A stretch of 64,000 bases of DNA from Brotonthovivens ammoniilytica. Lineage in GTDB: Bacteria > Bacillota > Clostridia > Lachnospirales > Lachnospiraceae. Below the pieces are notes generated by a model that saw only the letters and a list, made by a program, of their open reading frames with translations, ran no database searches and was not told the origin of the DNA. Of this stretch, positions 23,962-33,048 are shown piece after piece. Location: the NCBI RefSeq assembly GCF_025566885.1, contig NZ_JAOQJQ010000006.1, positions 103,115 to 167,114 of the forward strand, in the 5' to 3' direction. Numbering within the stretch: position 1 is the stretch's first letter; every line of letters begins with the position of its first letter. The position numbers and the translations under genes were made by a program.

Positions 23962-24812
23962 TCTGTTTCCTCCCCCCGCTGGCAAACAGGTTTCATATAA
24001 TGACAAATAAAGGAGTCACCGCTGCCGGATTCCTGAAGCATTTCAGCCGTGATCTGTTTTTCTTCCAGGATCTTGCTGCTGTACAAATCATAAATCATTT
24101 CCTGGGCCATAAGGTTTATGGTATTATAACCGTCAAAATAGGGATTTGATTTCATTACTTCAATGGCATCTGTCAGTATTTTTCCCGCTTCTTTGCTGAT
24201 GGAAATCCCATAAGACATACAGCGCCTTTCCAGATGCTGATACAAAACGCCGGTCTTTGGCAGAGCAATATGAATGGTTTTATACCTTAAATAATATGCA
24301 ATCTGTCTGCATGCACGTTCTTCCGCTTTCACATCTGCATCCGCAATCAGCACAATCAGCCAGTCTTTTGTATTCTCAGACAAAAATTCCAGAAAGCGGT
24401 TCATATGGGGCTCTTTCATATGGGAAAGCCAGGGAGTAATATGTACAGCTAAAATCCCCCGGTAGTACTGGCGGTATCCGGCCTCATAAGAAAGACATTC
24501 AATCAAGCGTGTCAGCTCGCTAAAAGGCCCAGAAGGTTCACAATACCCCAGTTCAAATTCAATTACCTTTTTATTGCCGGAAAAATCCATAATCTGCCGT
24601 GCTTCCAGATACTGTGCAAGCAGACGCAGAACATATGATTTTCCTGTTCCGGCTCCAGAAATCCAGAAATAATCAGGAAGCAATATTTCCTGTTCCAGTG
24701 GAAAATGTCCAATATTATCCGCCAGCACTTCCCACTTTCTGACCTCCTGCTTTAACTCCTCCATTCCATTCAATTCCATAATCTGCTGATAATAGCGGTC
24801 CTTCTGTTCCAT
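23958..24812 (-). CDS. AAA-type ATPase
   Basis: A 284-residue P-loop ATPase. The N-terminal helix leads to Walker A WISGAGTGKSYVLRLLAQYL (52-69 contains GAGTGKS). A Walker B-like strand is WLIVLIADADVK, and a sensor/lid region follows (KEAGKILTDAIEVM, FDGYNTINLMAQEMI). The overall plan resembles CbbX/SpoVK-type or transposition-type AAA helpers; no precise family is assigned. It heads the second transcription unit of the island, with its own promoter near 24860 and GGAG ribosome site, and overlaps the VirD4-like gene by 4 nt, suggesting the two ATPases work together. Confidence 0.75.
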   Translation of the reverse strand: MEQKDRYYQQIMELNGMEELKQEVRKWEVLADNIGHFPLEQEILLPDYFWISGAGTGKSYVLRLLAQYLEARQIMDFSGNKKVIEFELGYCEPSGPFSELTRLIECLSYEAGYRQYYRGILAVHITPWLSHMKEPHMNRFLEFLSENTKDWLIVLIADADVKAEERACRQIAYYLRYKTIHIALPKTGVLYQHLERRCMSYGISISKEAGKILTDAIEVMKSNPYFDGYNTINLMAQEMIYDLYSSKILEEKQITAEMLQESGSGDSFICHYMKPVCQRGEETE

Positions 24813-24848
24813 CCCCGTTCTCCTTTGTGTTCATCCCTCTATCTATTT

Positions 24849-24876
24849 ATTATAGCAAAGTAAAACAGGCAGGCAA
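24849..24876 (-). promoter_or_regulatory. Internal promoter before the AAA ATPase gene
   Basis: Minus-strand -35 TTGCCT (24871-24876), 16-bp spacer, -10 TATAAT (24849-24854). It would give a leader of about 30 nt before the AAA start codon. It partly overlaps a strong hairpin. Confidence 0.55.
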
Positions 24877-24903
24877 CAGTTTCCTGTTGTTCCCGCCTGT
24901 TTT
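24862..24903 (-). terminator. Hairpin between the STAND gene and the AAA gene
   Basis: AAAACAGGC pairs with GCCTGTTTT over 9 bp, and inside it CAACAG and CTGTTG flank a GAAA loop. The T stretch forms part of the stem and is followed by ACTTTG, so as a terminator it is moderate. It can act as an attenuator splitting TIR-STAND from the downstream seven genes. Confidence 0.55.
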
Positions 24904-24934
24904 CTTTTTCCTGTTTTTATTGTTTTTTGTCTTT

Positions 24935-27190
24935 TCAAGTCTCGCCCCGGTCACTGCCCGCGTCCATCCTTCTTCCATACAGATATTCTTTTGTCATATG
25001 CGCCAGATAAGCGTATGCCACCAGAAGGAGCATCATAACCATCTCAACAAAGATAATATAGACAGGAAACCGTTGGTTGAAAATCCATAAAATCAGATGC
25101 AGCACGGCAAATGCCAGTCCCATCATCACACACTTCAGACCGTAATTGCGCATTTCCATCCTGCTGGCTTTCTGATAAGAATCATTCAAAAGCAACGCAC
25201 AATTTCCTCCCATCAGTGCAAGCCCCAGACCGTAAAATAATAATCCGTGGGGATAACAAAACGTTGCAAAAACCGCAGCCACCATGATTACCGCAAAAAT
25301 CACTTTACAAAGGGATTCCTTTCTGCCCCGGTAAAACTGTACGACTTTTTGATATACATTATAAATATAAAGCATACAGGCTTCCGTCATCAGCAAAGGT
25401 ACAAACGTAAAGATTCCACCGTAAACATTTATTTCCTGCCATATATTCTGCCATGGATTCCAGGCAAAATGTATCATACCGTCCACTGCCGCTGCCAGCA
25501 GTGCAAACACAATATAAATAACTGTATAATATTTTGACTTCTGTACTTTTCTGCAGTGATTTCTCTTTTCTTCTATGTAGTTCTTTTTATTGGTGTCCAG
25601 ATATTCCGCCATATAAATATCCAGTGCACTCTTAACATTTCTGTCCATATTAGAGTGACTGTAATTTAAAAAGGCCTGGGCCACAAAATCATGAGCAATC
25701 TCATATTCCTGATCGGAACGCTCAATATTTCTCCGGATCAGCTGCAGCTCCTCCATCTTTTCAATCATACGATTCACGGCTTTATGTCCATCTTTTGAAA
25801 ACTGGTTTTCAAACAGTCCAAACTCAAGATCACGGCGTTTCATTACAACATGATTCAGCCGTGCCTGACTAAGCAGATATAAAATTCTGGATGCATTGAA
25901 ATAGTCACCAGCCGCTGTAAGCTGTACATCAAAGTAATGATTTAACAGCTCGTAATCCTCCATTGCAAACACTTCCTTTAAAGCATCCTCGGACTGTTCT
26001 TTGACTTTTTTTTCATACTCTGCCATATGATACGAAATCTGCTGCTGAATCAACGGTTCCTGACGGTGCTTTTCATAGAAATCTCTTCCTGCCGCTCCAA
26101 ATAAAAGCTCACATTTATTCTGAAGAACCGTGGCATTTTCTTCCGTTCCGTTACAGCGGACTTTCACTTCATTCTGATTTTCACAGTAATAAATGGTATT
26201 TCCCACCGGATCTAAAGCTGTATGCTCAGACCGCGTCCCCGGGTGCTCTAAGTGTACATGATAATTCTCTTTTATAAGCTCCTGCTGCCAGGTTACCGTC
26301 CGGCTAAACTGCGACGTGTTTAACACATGATAATTTTTCCTGTCATCTCTGATCATACTGGTAAGGCCGTTCAAAATGCCGGTCTGATCTTTGGAATCGT
26401 TATCTCTGGCGCCCTGTTTCATATTGTTAATATCAAACTCTTTCATAAAATCTGCCAGATACTCTTCTCTCATGGACAGAATCATGGCCATATTCTTTTT
26501 ACTAAGAGAGGAAAGCAGCTCACGGACTTCCTCTTTTCTTGATTCCTCCAGGAAGAAAAAGCGTTCAAACTGATCAAATATAAAAACTAGTTTCTGTTTT
26601 CCCGCCTGCGCCAGCAGCTCCTGATCTAAATTGTTTCCAAAGCGCTGGGTCAGCGCAGTCTTCAGATTTGTATAGTTACCGGAAAAATCATAGATCTGAT
26701 ATCTGTCTTTATATTCCCGCTTAAAAAAGGAAAGTATTGTTGATTTGCCGCATCCGCTTTTACCGGTAAGGCAGATTGCCTGCTTTACACTGTTCTGCTG
26801 GAAAATCAGTGTTTCAAGCATCTGGTTTAAGTAACGCACTTCTTCTTCCCTGGAAAGAATATCTGTACTGTTTAACGATTCCTTTCCGGACAGATCATAT
26901 AATCCCAGAAACTCAAAACCTTCCTGCCGCAGATACGGAACCACCCTGCTGTTATCTGAGGTGCTTTTAAACAGAGCCAGCCCCAGGGCTGCCGCTATCA
27001 CAAGAATATCCAGAACAATTTTTACCGGCAGCGGGAAAGACTGTATTGGAATCTGTATCACCGCATCTATCATTACAGCGCAGACAAGAGCCGCCAGTAT
27101 ATAAAACGTACGGTTTTTCAGACCGTAAATATTATAGCCGGTTTTCTTTTTGATCTGAACATTTTTCATTTCTGTCCGTTTCATTCTCAT
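24935..27190 (-). CDS. Membrane-anchored STAND-like P-loop NTPase
   Basis: A 751-residue protein. Two N-terminal hydrophobic segments (about 28-48 and 56-75) are followed by a P-loop NTPase. Walker A is LTGKSGCGKST (141-151). Walker B is LVFIFDQFERFF (201-212), the DQFE form typical of nSTAND-type NTPases. A helical/winged-helix part (YEIAHDFVAQAFL near 530) precedes five or six more membrane helices (about 565-740). STAND NTPases switch on after sensing a trigger and assemble. Here the sensor or effector output is probably at the membrane. It follows the TIR-Sel1 gene by 12 nt with GGCGG before the ATG, so the two are co-expressed. Confidence 0.75.
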   Translation of the reverse strand: MRMKRTEMKNVQIKKKTGYNIYGLKNRTFYILAALVCAVMIDAVIQIPIQSFPLPVKIVLDILVIAAALGLALFKSTSDNSRVVPYLRQEGFEFLGLYDLSGKESLNSTDILSREEEVRYLNQMLETLIFQQNSVKQAICLTGKSGCGKSTILSFFKREYKDRYQIYDFSGNYTNLKTALTQRFGNNLDQELLAQAGKQKLVFIFDQFERFFFLEESRKEEVRELLSSLSKKNMAMILSMREEYLADFMKEFDINNMKQGARDNDSKDQTGILNGLTSMIRDDRKNYHVLNTSQFSRTVTWQQELIKENYHVHLEHPGTRSEHTALDPVGNTIYYCENQNEVKVRCNGTEENATVLQNKCELLFGAAGRDFYEKHRQEPLIQQQISYHMAEYEKKVKEQSEDALKEVFAMEDYELLNHYFDVQLTAAGDYFNASRILYLLSQARLNHVVMKRRDLEFGLFENQFSKDGHKAVNRMIEKMEELQLIRRNIERSDQEYEIAHDFVAQAFLNYSHSNMDRNVKSALDIYMAEYLDTNKKNYIEEKRNHCRKVQKSKYYTVIYIVFALLAAAVDGMIHFAWNPWQNIWQEINVYGGIFTFVPLLMTEACMLYIYNVYQKVVQFYRGRKESLCKVIFAVIMVAAVFATFCYPHGLLFYGLGLALMGGNCALLLNDSYQKASRMEMRNYGLKCVMMGLAFAVLHLILWIFNQRFPVYIIFVEMVMMLLLVAYAYLAHMTKEYLYGRRMDAGSDRGET

Positions 27191-27202
27191 CTTCCGCCTT
27201 TC

Positions 27203-28426
27203 TTATATCAATGTATCTTTACACCGTCTTAAATCATCTGCCGCTTCACTGATTCCATATTTCAAGGCCCGTTCATAACAGCTGATGGCATTTCTAAGAT
27301 CCCGCATCCCAAACTCATACCGGCGGCCAAGGGCATACATTGCCATGGGCAGCGCCTGATCTCCGTATGCCACCTGGGAATAAAGATTCATAGCCTGCTG
27401 TGGATCCCGCGCTTCAATCATACTGGCGTAATTGTAAATTGCTGCCGGATATCCTGCGTCAGCGGCTTCCCGATACAATTCCTCCGCCCGCAAAAGGTCC
27501 TGATCTGTCCCCAGTCCGTTTCTTAACATCCAGGCCTGTGCATTTACAGCCGGAAGATATTTCTGCTCTGCCGCCTGTTCATAATATGTATACGCCTGCT
27601 CAAGCCGGCGCTTTTCTTCGCTTTCATTGCCAAGCTTATACAGCGCCGGTGCATACCCTTTACCGGCTGCCTCTTCATAGTACCGGAGGGCCTGCGCTTT
27701 TAACTCCAGTTTAAAATCTGCGGCGGATAAACCCCCTTCTGTTGAAAATCCGTATTCTCTCACCAGTGTTAAATCCAGCGAACATCTCTCATAAATATCC
27801 CCCAGATTGCAGGCCGCCGCAAGACTGCCATGCTCCCAGGCCGCCTTATAATACTCAAAAGCCCTTTTCATATTGGGTACCAGCGTCACCGACCCTTTTT
27901 CATACATAATGCCCAGTTCATTCATAGCTTTTGCAGAGCCCTTTTTGGCACTTGCTTTTAATTCTTCAATCTTTTTTTCTTCCCTGTCCGCATTTTTATC
28001 CGGCGTACATTTTAACCGCTGTTTTGCAATTTTTTCTACAACGGCATCGAAATATTCCATATTCGCGGAAACTCCGTTTTTATTCACAAGAGGCTTTAAG
28101 GATTCCGGCAGATGATCCGGGAACTCAAAATTCCGCATCATAATAGGCACTATATTTTTGCCGCATAAAAGTGCATGCTCAATTTCCCGTCGCACCCAGT
28201 CATCTTCATCATTCAGACACCGGTCAAGACCGCCTGGGGGAAGCACCAGCAAAACATCTTCACATTCTGAGATTACCTCAAGAAGTTTTTCGTTGAAGTC
28301 TCCGGAACGAAGAGACTCCACATCATAAAATACACGGTAGCCCATACGGACAAACCGCTCATGCAGCAATGCTGCCAAACTCTCACCGCCATCCCTGCGG
28401 TAGCTGATAAATATCTGATACTGCAT
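27203..28426 (-). CDS. TIR-domain protein with Sel1 repeats
   Basis: A 407-residue protein. Residues 1-140 are a TIR domain with FISYRRDGGESLAALL, the YDVESLRSGDF loop and the WVRREIEHAL motif, whose Glu fits the WxxxE catalytic position of TIR NADases. From about 160 to 400 there are Sel1-like repeats (for example AMNELGIMYEKGS, AACNLGDIYE, PALYKLGNE, MAMYALGRRYEFG), used for protein contacts. TIR proteins in bacterial immunity consume NAD or make NAD-derived signals. Start: ATG after AAAGGACA, 25 nt past the asparaginase stop. First gene of the island. Confidence 0.88.
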   Translation of the reverse strand: MQYQIFISYRRDGGESLAALLHERFVRMGYRVFYDVESLRSGDFNEKLLEVISECEDVLLVLPPGGLDRCLNDEDDWVRREIEHALLCGKNIVPIMMRNFEFPDHLPESLKPLVNKNGVSANMEYFDAVVEKIAKQRLKCTPDKNADREEKKIEELKASAKKGSAKAMNELGIMYEKGSVTLVPNMKRAFEYYKAAWEHGSLAAACNLGDIYERCSLDLTLVREYGFSTEGGLSAADFKLELKAQALRYYEEAAGKGYAPALYKLGNESEEKRRLEQAYTYYEQAAEQKYLPAVNAQAWMLRNGLGTDQDLLRAEELYREAADAGYPAAIYNYASMIEARDPQQAMNLYSQVAYGDQALPMAMYALGRRYEFGMRDLRNAISCYERALKYGISEAADDLRRCKDTLI

Positions 28427-28451
28427 ATGTTGTCCTTTCTGCTGCAGAGAG

Positions 28452-29483
28452 CTAAACCAGGTCTCCTCCCAGACTGCCTGCCATCACCGAGGATAACTTC
28501 CTGCCCTCCCACAACGCCATAGATAGTTTCATATACGCAGCTATCGGTGAAATCTCCGGCAGTACGCAAATTCCCAGGCCGCTAAGAGGTTTGACACTCT
28601 CATACGTGTCCCCTGCTCTGGCTCCTGTCAGATAAACCGGTATCCCTTTTTTCCCTGCTTCTTCTGCAAAGTTCCGGAGCTGACAGGATTTTGTATTTAT
28701 GGTTCCTGAATGATAGCTGCCAAGAAGAACAGCTTTTATATTTTCATTAATTGCAGGATAAACCATTCCCACATAAGGCCAAATCCATAAAACCCCGGAC
28801 AACTCATCCTTCCATTTCCAGTCAAGGCAAGGTATTTCGTCTTCCTTTTCCCAATATCCCGGATTCTTAATAAAGCGCTCCGTTTTGGCTTTGGTACTTA
28901 AAAGCCCGCCAGCTTCAAACCGGCAGTTTTCAAATCTGCCATAGGGAACCTTACCGATACTGTAGAGTGCATCTTCATAGGGCTCATGGGGTAAAAGCCT
29001 GGTTCCTCTGTGAATTGCAGGCTCCTTGCCTTCATTTTTATAAGATACAAATACGCCCCTTCCTGCCTGACTGCGAATAAACTGTACCCCATAGTAAAAA
29101 TTCTGCAGTCCATTGGCTTTTGGGTTTTCCAGAATATAATTGCTGGACACAAGCACAACAGGAACGGATGCATTTCCCAGCGCATATCCAAGGGCGCTGG
29201 CCGTATATTGCAGTGTATCTGTTCCATGAGTTACAATAATCCCGTCATATCCTTTTTGGATTCCCCTGCGGATGCAGGCAAGCAGTTCCCGGATATGGCG
29301 GCCATCCAGATTTTCACTGAGTGTCCGGTAAGGCTCTGCTGTTTCAAACCGGGTTTCATCCCCGGACATTTTGCGGTACAGCTCTAACAGCTTGTATGGT
29401 TTTGTTTCATCCGGTGAAAAATATCCGTCCGCTGCGGCGGAGCTTCCAATGGTTCCTCCGGTAAATATAACTAAAATTTTCAT
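28452..29483 (-). CDS. Type I asparaginase
   Basis: A 343-residue asparaginase, hydrolysing asparagine to aspartate and ammonia. The two signature threonine blocks are present: FTGGTIGS near the N-terminus and IVTHGTDTLQYTAS near residue 90. I start it at ATG 29483 with GGAGG five bases before; an upstream in-frame ATG at 29501 has no ribosome site. No signal peptide, so cytoplasmic. It sits 84 nt after cbiC and 25 nt before the TIR gene on the same strand. Whether it belongs to the cobalamin run or to the TIR island is unclear; its spacing to the TIR gene suggests shared mRNA. Confidence 0.88.
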   Translation of the reverse strand: MKILVIFTGGTIGSSAAADGYFSPDETKPYKLLELYRKMSGDETRFETAEPYRTLSENLDGRHIRELLACIRRGIQKGYDGIIVTHGTDTLQYTASALGYALGNASVPVVLVSSNYILENPKANGLQNFYYGVQFIRSQAGRGVFVSYKNEGKEPAIHRGTRLLPHEPYEDALYSIGKVPYGRFENCRFEAGGLLSTKAKTERFIKNPGYWEKEDEIPCLDWKWKDELSGVLWIWPYVGMVYPAINENIKAVLLGSYHSGTINTKSCQLRNFAEEAGKKGIPVYLTGARAGDTYESVKPLSGLGICVLPEISPIAAYMKLSMALWEGRKLSSVMAGSLGGDLV

Positions 29484-29567
29484 AAATGCCTCCGAATACA
29501 TTTTTTCTTAGGATTTATCCAAAACACTGCTAAATATACATTATTTTCACAGGACGGAAACGAAAAA

Positions 29568-30209
29568 TCAGTTCCGGTCTTTGCTGAGCATATACAAAAG
29601 CGCATTGCAGATACACGCCGCAATGTTACTGCCGCCTTTCCTGCCTTTTGCAATAATATACGGCACATCAGTCTCCATAATCAGTTCCTTGGACTGTACT
29701 ACATTTACAAAACCAACCGGAACACCGATAATCAGCCGGGGCCGGATTTTTTCTTCCTGAATCAATTCGTACAGACGTACTAAAGCAGTAGGCGCATTTC
29801 CAACGGCAAATATCAGTTCTTTATCAAGTGCCGCAGCCTTTTCCATGCAGACGGCCGCCCTTGTAATTCCACGGCTTTTTGCCTCCTGGGCCACGTCCTC
29901 ATCAGACATAAAGTTATAAACTTCACCGCCAAATTTTGCCAGCACTTTTTTATTAATACCGGATTTTGCCATCTGAGTATCCGTTACAATGCAGGCACCG
30001 TTTTGAATAGCCTTAAGAGCCAGCTGCACCGCTTCCGGGGAAAAACAAAGGGAGTCCGCATATTCAAAATCCGCACTTGTATGAATACACCGCTTGATAA
30101 TCAGCTCCTGAGACGGAGCAAAGGTGCGCTCTCCCAGCTCTTCTGTAATAATCTCAAAGCTCCTCTTTTCAATGTCCTGTGGTTTAATATTTTCCAATTC
30201 TACTTTCAT
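29568..30209 (-). CDS. cbiC: Precorrin-8X / cobalt-precorrin-8 methylmutase
   Basis: A 213-residue CbiC/CobH, which moves the C11 methyl to C12 to give cobyrinate. Seen: IEKRSFEIITEEL, RCIHTSADFEY with the catalytic His, IVTDTQMAKSGI, FAVGNAPTAL, and the C-terminal PVGFVNVVQSKEL and GRKGGSN. I start it at ATG 30209, since the 25 upstream residues in the longer frame are not family-like and AGGA lies before this ATG. The 132-nt gap to cobQ may hold a weak promoter (TTGAAA/TATAAA near 30255-30285). Confidence 0.92.
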   Translation of the reverse strand: MKVELENIKPQDIEKRSFEIITEELGERTFAPSQELIIKRCIHTSADFEYADSLCFSPEAVQLALKAIQNGACIVTDTQMAKSGINKKVLAKFGGEVYNFMSDEDVAQEAKSRGITRAAVCMEKAAALDKELIFAVGNAPTALVRLYELIQEEKIRPRLIIGVPVGFVNVVQSKELIMETDVPYIIAKGRKGGSNIAACICNALLYMLSKDRN

Positions 30210-30341
30210 TTTACAATCCTGTTCCGAAAACGGCAGATAAGGTCCGCTTTCTGTAGTATGCTTTAATTTATAACTTTTCCTCACACTTTTTCAAACTTTT
30301 TTTGCCTGCAGCTTTTTATTTCTAAAATGCAGACCAATTCT

Positions 30342-31871
30342 TTAGATTCCCTGTTCTAAAATCTCATATATTTTTTCCATATCAAGATGCTTCCGGAGCT
30401 CTTCTGCCAGTATATTATACTGAGATTCCTTAAATTCTCCAAAATCAATCCCTGTAATCTGCGCCGTATCAATTCCTTTTTTCTTTCCCAGAGCCTGGAC
30501 AATCTTTTTCGCTGCGCCATCTTTATCAAATACGCCATGGACATAAGTCCCGTATACATTTCCCAGGGCAGCCCCATCTGTTTTTTCTCCATAACCAGAA
30601 TGATGATTTACAGCTTCCGCATAATTTTCCAGGGAAACTGCAGCTTTCGTCTGCTTTTTGGGCATACTGCTTCCCATATGGATTTCATATCCTTCCAGAG
30701 GTGTTCCGGAAAGATCAGCAAGGTCTCCCGGAAGATCTAAAAATGCCCCCCTAACCCTTGTTCTTGTTTTTTCCTGTTCAAATACGGTATCCATGGGCAA
30801 AAGTCCAAGTCCCTTCATACTTCCCTTTGCTTCTATGCCATGGGGGTCACTAAGTGTCTCCCCCAGCATCTGATATCCTCCGCATACGCCAAAGATCACT
30901 TTTCCCAGAGCAGCCTGCTTTAAAATTGCCGCCTCCATACCGCTTTCCCGAAGCCATTTCAGGTCATCCATGGTATTTTTTGTACCAGGCAGAAAGATCA
31001 GGTCCGGATTTTTCAAATCCGATACATGCTGTACATAGCGCAAAGATACACCGGGCATACTTTCGAATGGATTAAAATCTGTGAAATTCGAAATTCTTGG
31101 CAACCGTATCACAGCAAGATCAATCTGGCCCACCTCCTGATTTCTGTCAAAACGCTGGGTCAGGCTGTCTTCATCTTCTACTTCAATATTCATATACGGC
31201 GCCACCCCTACAACCGGAATTTTACTTCTTTCTTCCAGCATATGGATACCAGGATCCAGGATAGTTTTATCTCCCCGGAACTTATTTATAATAAGCCCCT
31301 TAACCATCCTGCGCTCGTCTTCTTCCAAAAGTGTCGTTGTCCCGATCAGCTGTGCAAACACACCGCCTCTGTCAATATCTCCCACCAGCAGTACCGGTGC
31401 ATTGGCCATTTTGGCCATTCCCATGTTTACAATATCTTCCTGTTTTAAATTGATTTCTGCAGGACTGCCGGCTCCTTCTATTACAATAATATCATACTCT
31501 TCATCCAGCCTGCTATAAGCCTTCATAATTTCCGGAACAAGGCTTTTCTTTTTTGCAAAATATTCTCTGGCGCTCATATTTCCTATCACTTCACCATTGA
31601 CAATTACCTGGGAGCCGGTATCATTGGTAGGCTTTAACAAAATCGGATTCATTAGAACGGAAGGCTTAATCTTGCAGCATTCCGCCTGCATCACCTGAGC
31701 TCTTCCCATCTCAAGCCCTTCTTCTGTAATAAAAGAATTTAAGGCCATATTCTGGGACTTAAAAGGCGCAACCTTATAGCCGTCCTGCCAGAATATTCTG
31801 CATAATCCCGCCGCCAGCAGGCTTTTTCCTGCATTTGACATTGTTCCCTGTATCATAATCGCTTTTGCCAT
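30342..31871 (-). CDS. cobQ: Cobyric acid synthase
   Basis: A 509-residue CobQ/CbiP, which amidates the b, d, e and g side chains of adenosylcobyrinate diamide. The N-terminal ATP-dependent domain begins IMIQGTMSNAGKSLL and contains IIVIEGAGSPAE. The C-terminal glutaminase domain has the nucleophile Cys in FGVCGGYQMLG and the catalytic His in GTYVHGVFD. Full length for the family. Confidence 0.95.
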   Translation of the reverse strand: MAKAIMIQGTMSNAGKSLLAAGLCRIFWQDGYKVAPFKSQNMALNSFITEEGLEMGRAQVMQAECCKIKPSVLMNPILLKPTNDTGSQVIVNGEVIGNMSAREYFAKKKSLVPEIMKAYSRLDEEYDIIVIEGAGSPAEINLKQEDIVNMGMAKMANAPVLLVGDIDRGGVFAQLIGTTTLLEEDERRMVKGLIINKFRGDKTILDPGIHMLEERSKIPVVGVAPYMNIEVEDEDSLTQRFDRNQEVGQIDLAVIRLPRISNFTDFNPFESMPGVSLRYVQHVSDLKNPDLIFLPGTKNTMDDLKWLRESGMEAAILKQAALGKVIFGVCGGYQMLGETLSDPHGIEAKGSMKGLGLLPMDTVFEQEKTRTRVRGAFLDLPGDLADLSGTPLEGYEIHMGSSMPKKQTKAAVSLENYAEAVNHHSGYGEKTDGAALGNVYGTYVHGVFDKDGAAKKIVQALGKKKGIDTAQITGIDFGEFKESQYNILAEELRKHLDMEKIYEILEQGI

Positions 31872-31967
31872 GTTTCCCCCATTTCCCGAAAGAGCTTATC
31901 TGCATCTCTTCGCTTTTGTACGTGCATCTGCACACATTCTGCACCCGTACCGATTTATATTATTATT

Positions 31968-33029
31968 TTAAATACCACAATCCGCCGCTTCCTTCAGCAC
32001 CTGTCTCATGCAGGAAACCAGTTTCTCATTTTCCCTGTGTGTCCGCACAGCAATCCTGTAATACCCTCCGGAAAGCCCCGGATAATTACTGCAGTCACGA
32101 AGCATAATTTTCTGCTCCAGCATACGCCTTCCAAGTCCTTTCGGCCCCCGGAAAAACAGATAATTTGCTCTGGAATCATAAACACGCAGTCCAAGTTTAC
32201 ATAATTCTCCTTTTAAATAGTTCCTCTCTGTTTGTACAAGCTTTCTGGCCAGATTTACATAATTTTCTTCCATTAAGGCCGCCACACCAGCCTCCTGAGC
32301 CGGAATCGAAATATTCCAGGGCTGCATCACAGAGTGCATATCCCAAAGAAACTGCTGATTGCTGCAAAGTCCGTATCCAAGCCTCAGCCCTGCCATGGCA
32401 TACCGTTTTGTAAAGGCTTTTAAGATAAACAAGTTCTCAAACTCCGTAAGATGCGCCTTTTTTTCAGCCTTTTTCGGACACTCCAAAAAGTCCACAAAGC
32501 ATTCATCCAGTACCAGAAAAACTCCACATTTTCTGCAGGCTTTTAAAATCTCATCCAGCAGCACCAGATCTATTAAAACTCCGGTTGGATTGTTTGGATT
32601 ACATAAAAAAAGAATATCCTGTTCTGGGGTAATCTGTTCCAGAATTTTTTCGGTAACAGCAAACCCTTCTTCTTCTTTTAAATAAAAATATTCGATCTGG
32701 CATCCTGTGCTTTTTAAGGCCTGCTCATACTCTGCAAACGTGGGCACTGCCAGCAGCGCCTTTTTTGGCTTCTTCGCCCATGCAACAGCAAAAATCAATT
32801 CCGCGGCCCCGTTCCCACAGATAATAAATTCCCTGGGAAGCTGCTCATAGACAGAAAGAGCTGTCACCAGCTCCTCTTTTTTCACATCCGGATAATGTTC
32901 TATTTTATGCAAACCTTTTTCCGCCGCCTTTATCACTGATTCAGGAGTTCCCAAAGGGTTGATATTGGCAGAAAAATCCAGAATATCCGGATAACGATAA
33001 ACATCTCCACCATGTATATGTTGATTCAT
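31968..33029 (-). CDS. cobD: Threonine-phosphate decarboxylase
   Basis: A 353-residue PLP enzyme of aminotransferase fold I that makes aminopropanol phosphate for the cobalamin nucleotide loop. Seen: HGGDVYRYPDILDFSANINP, FLCNPNNPTG, LDECFVDF and the PLP lysine block LKAFTKRYAMAGLRLGY. I start it at ATG 33029 after AGGAGG; the longer open frame reads into cbiB. It follows cbiB by 19 nt. Confidence 0.92.
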   Translation of the reverse strand: MNQHIHGGDVYRYPDILDFSANINPLGTPESVIKAAEKGLHKIEHYPDVKKEELVTALSVYEQLPREFIICGNGAAELIFAVAWAKKPKKALLAVPTFAEYEQALKSTGCQIEYFYLKEEEGFAVTEKILEQITPEQDILFLCNPNNPTGVLIDLVLLDEILKACRKCGVFLVLDECFVDFLECPKKAEKKAHLTEFENLFILKAFTKRYAMAGLRLGYGLCSNQQFLWDMHSVMQPWNISIPAQEAGVAALMEENYVNLARKLVQTERNYLKGELCKLGLRVYDSRANYLFFRGPKGLGRRMLEQKIMLRDCSNYPGLSGGYYRIAVRTHRENEKLVSCMRQVLKEAADCGI

Positions 33030-33048
33030 TTTACTTCCTCCTGATACT

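Noticed and set aside
28427..28451. Promoter directly before the TIR gene
   Set aside because: The 25-nt gap holds only a ribosome site.
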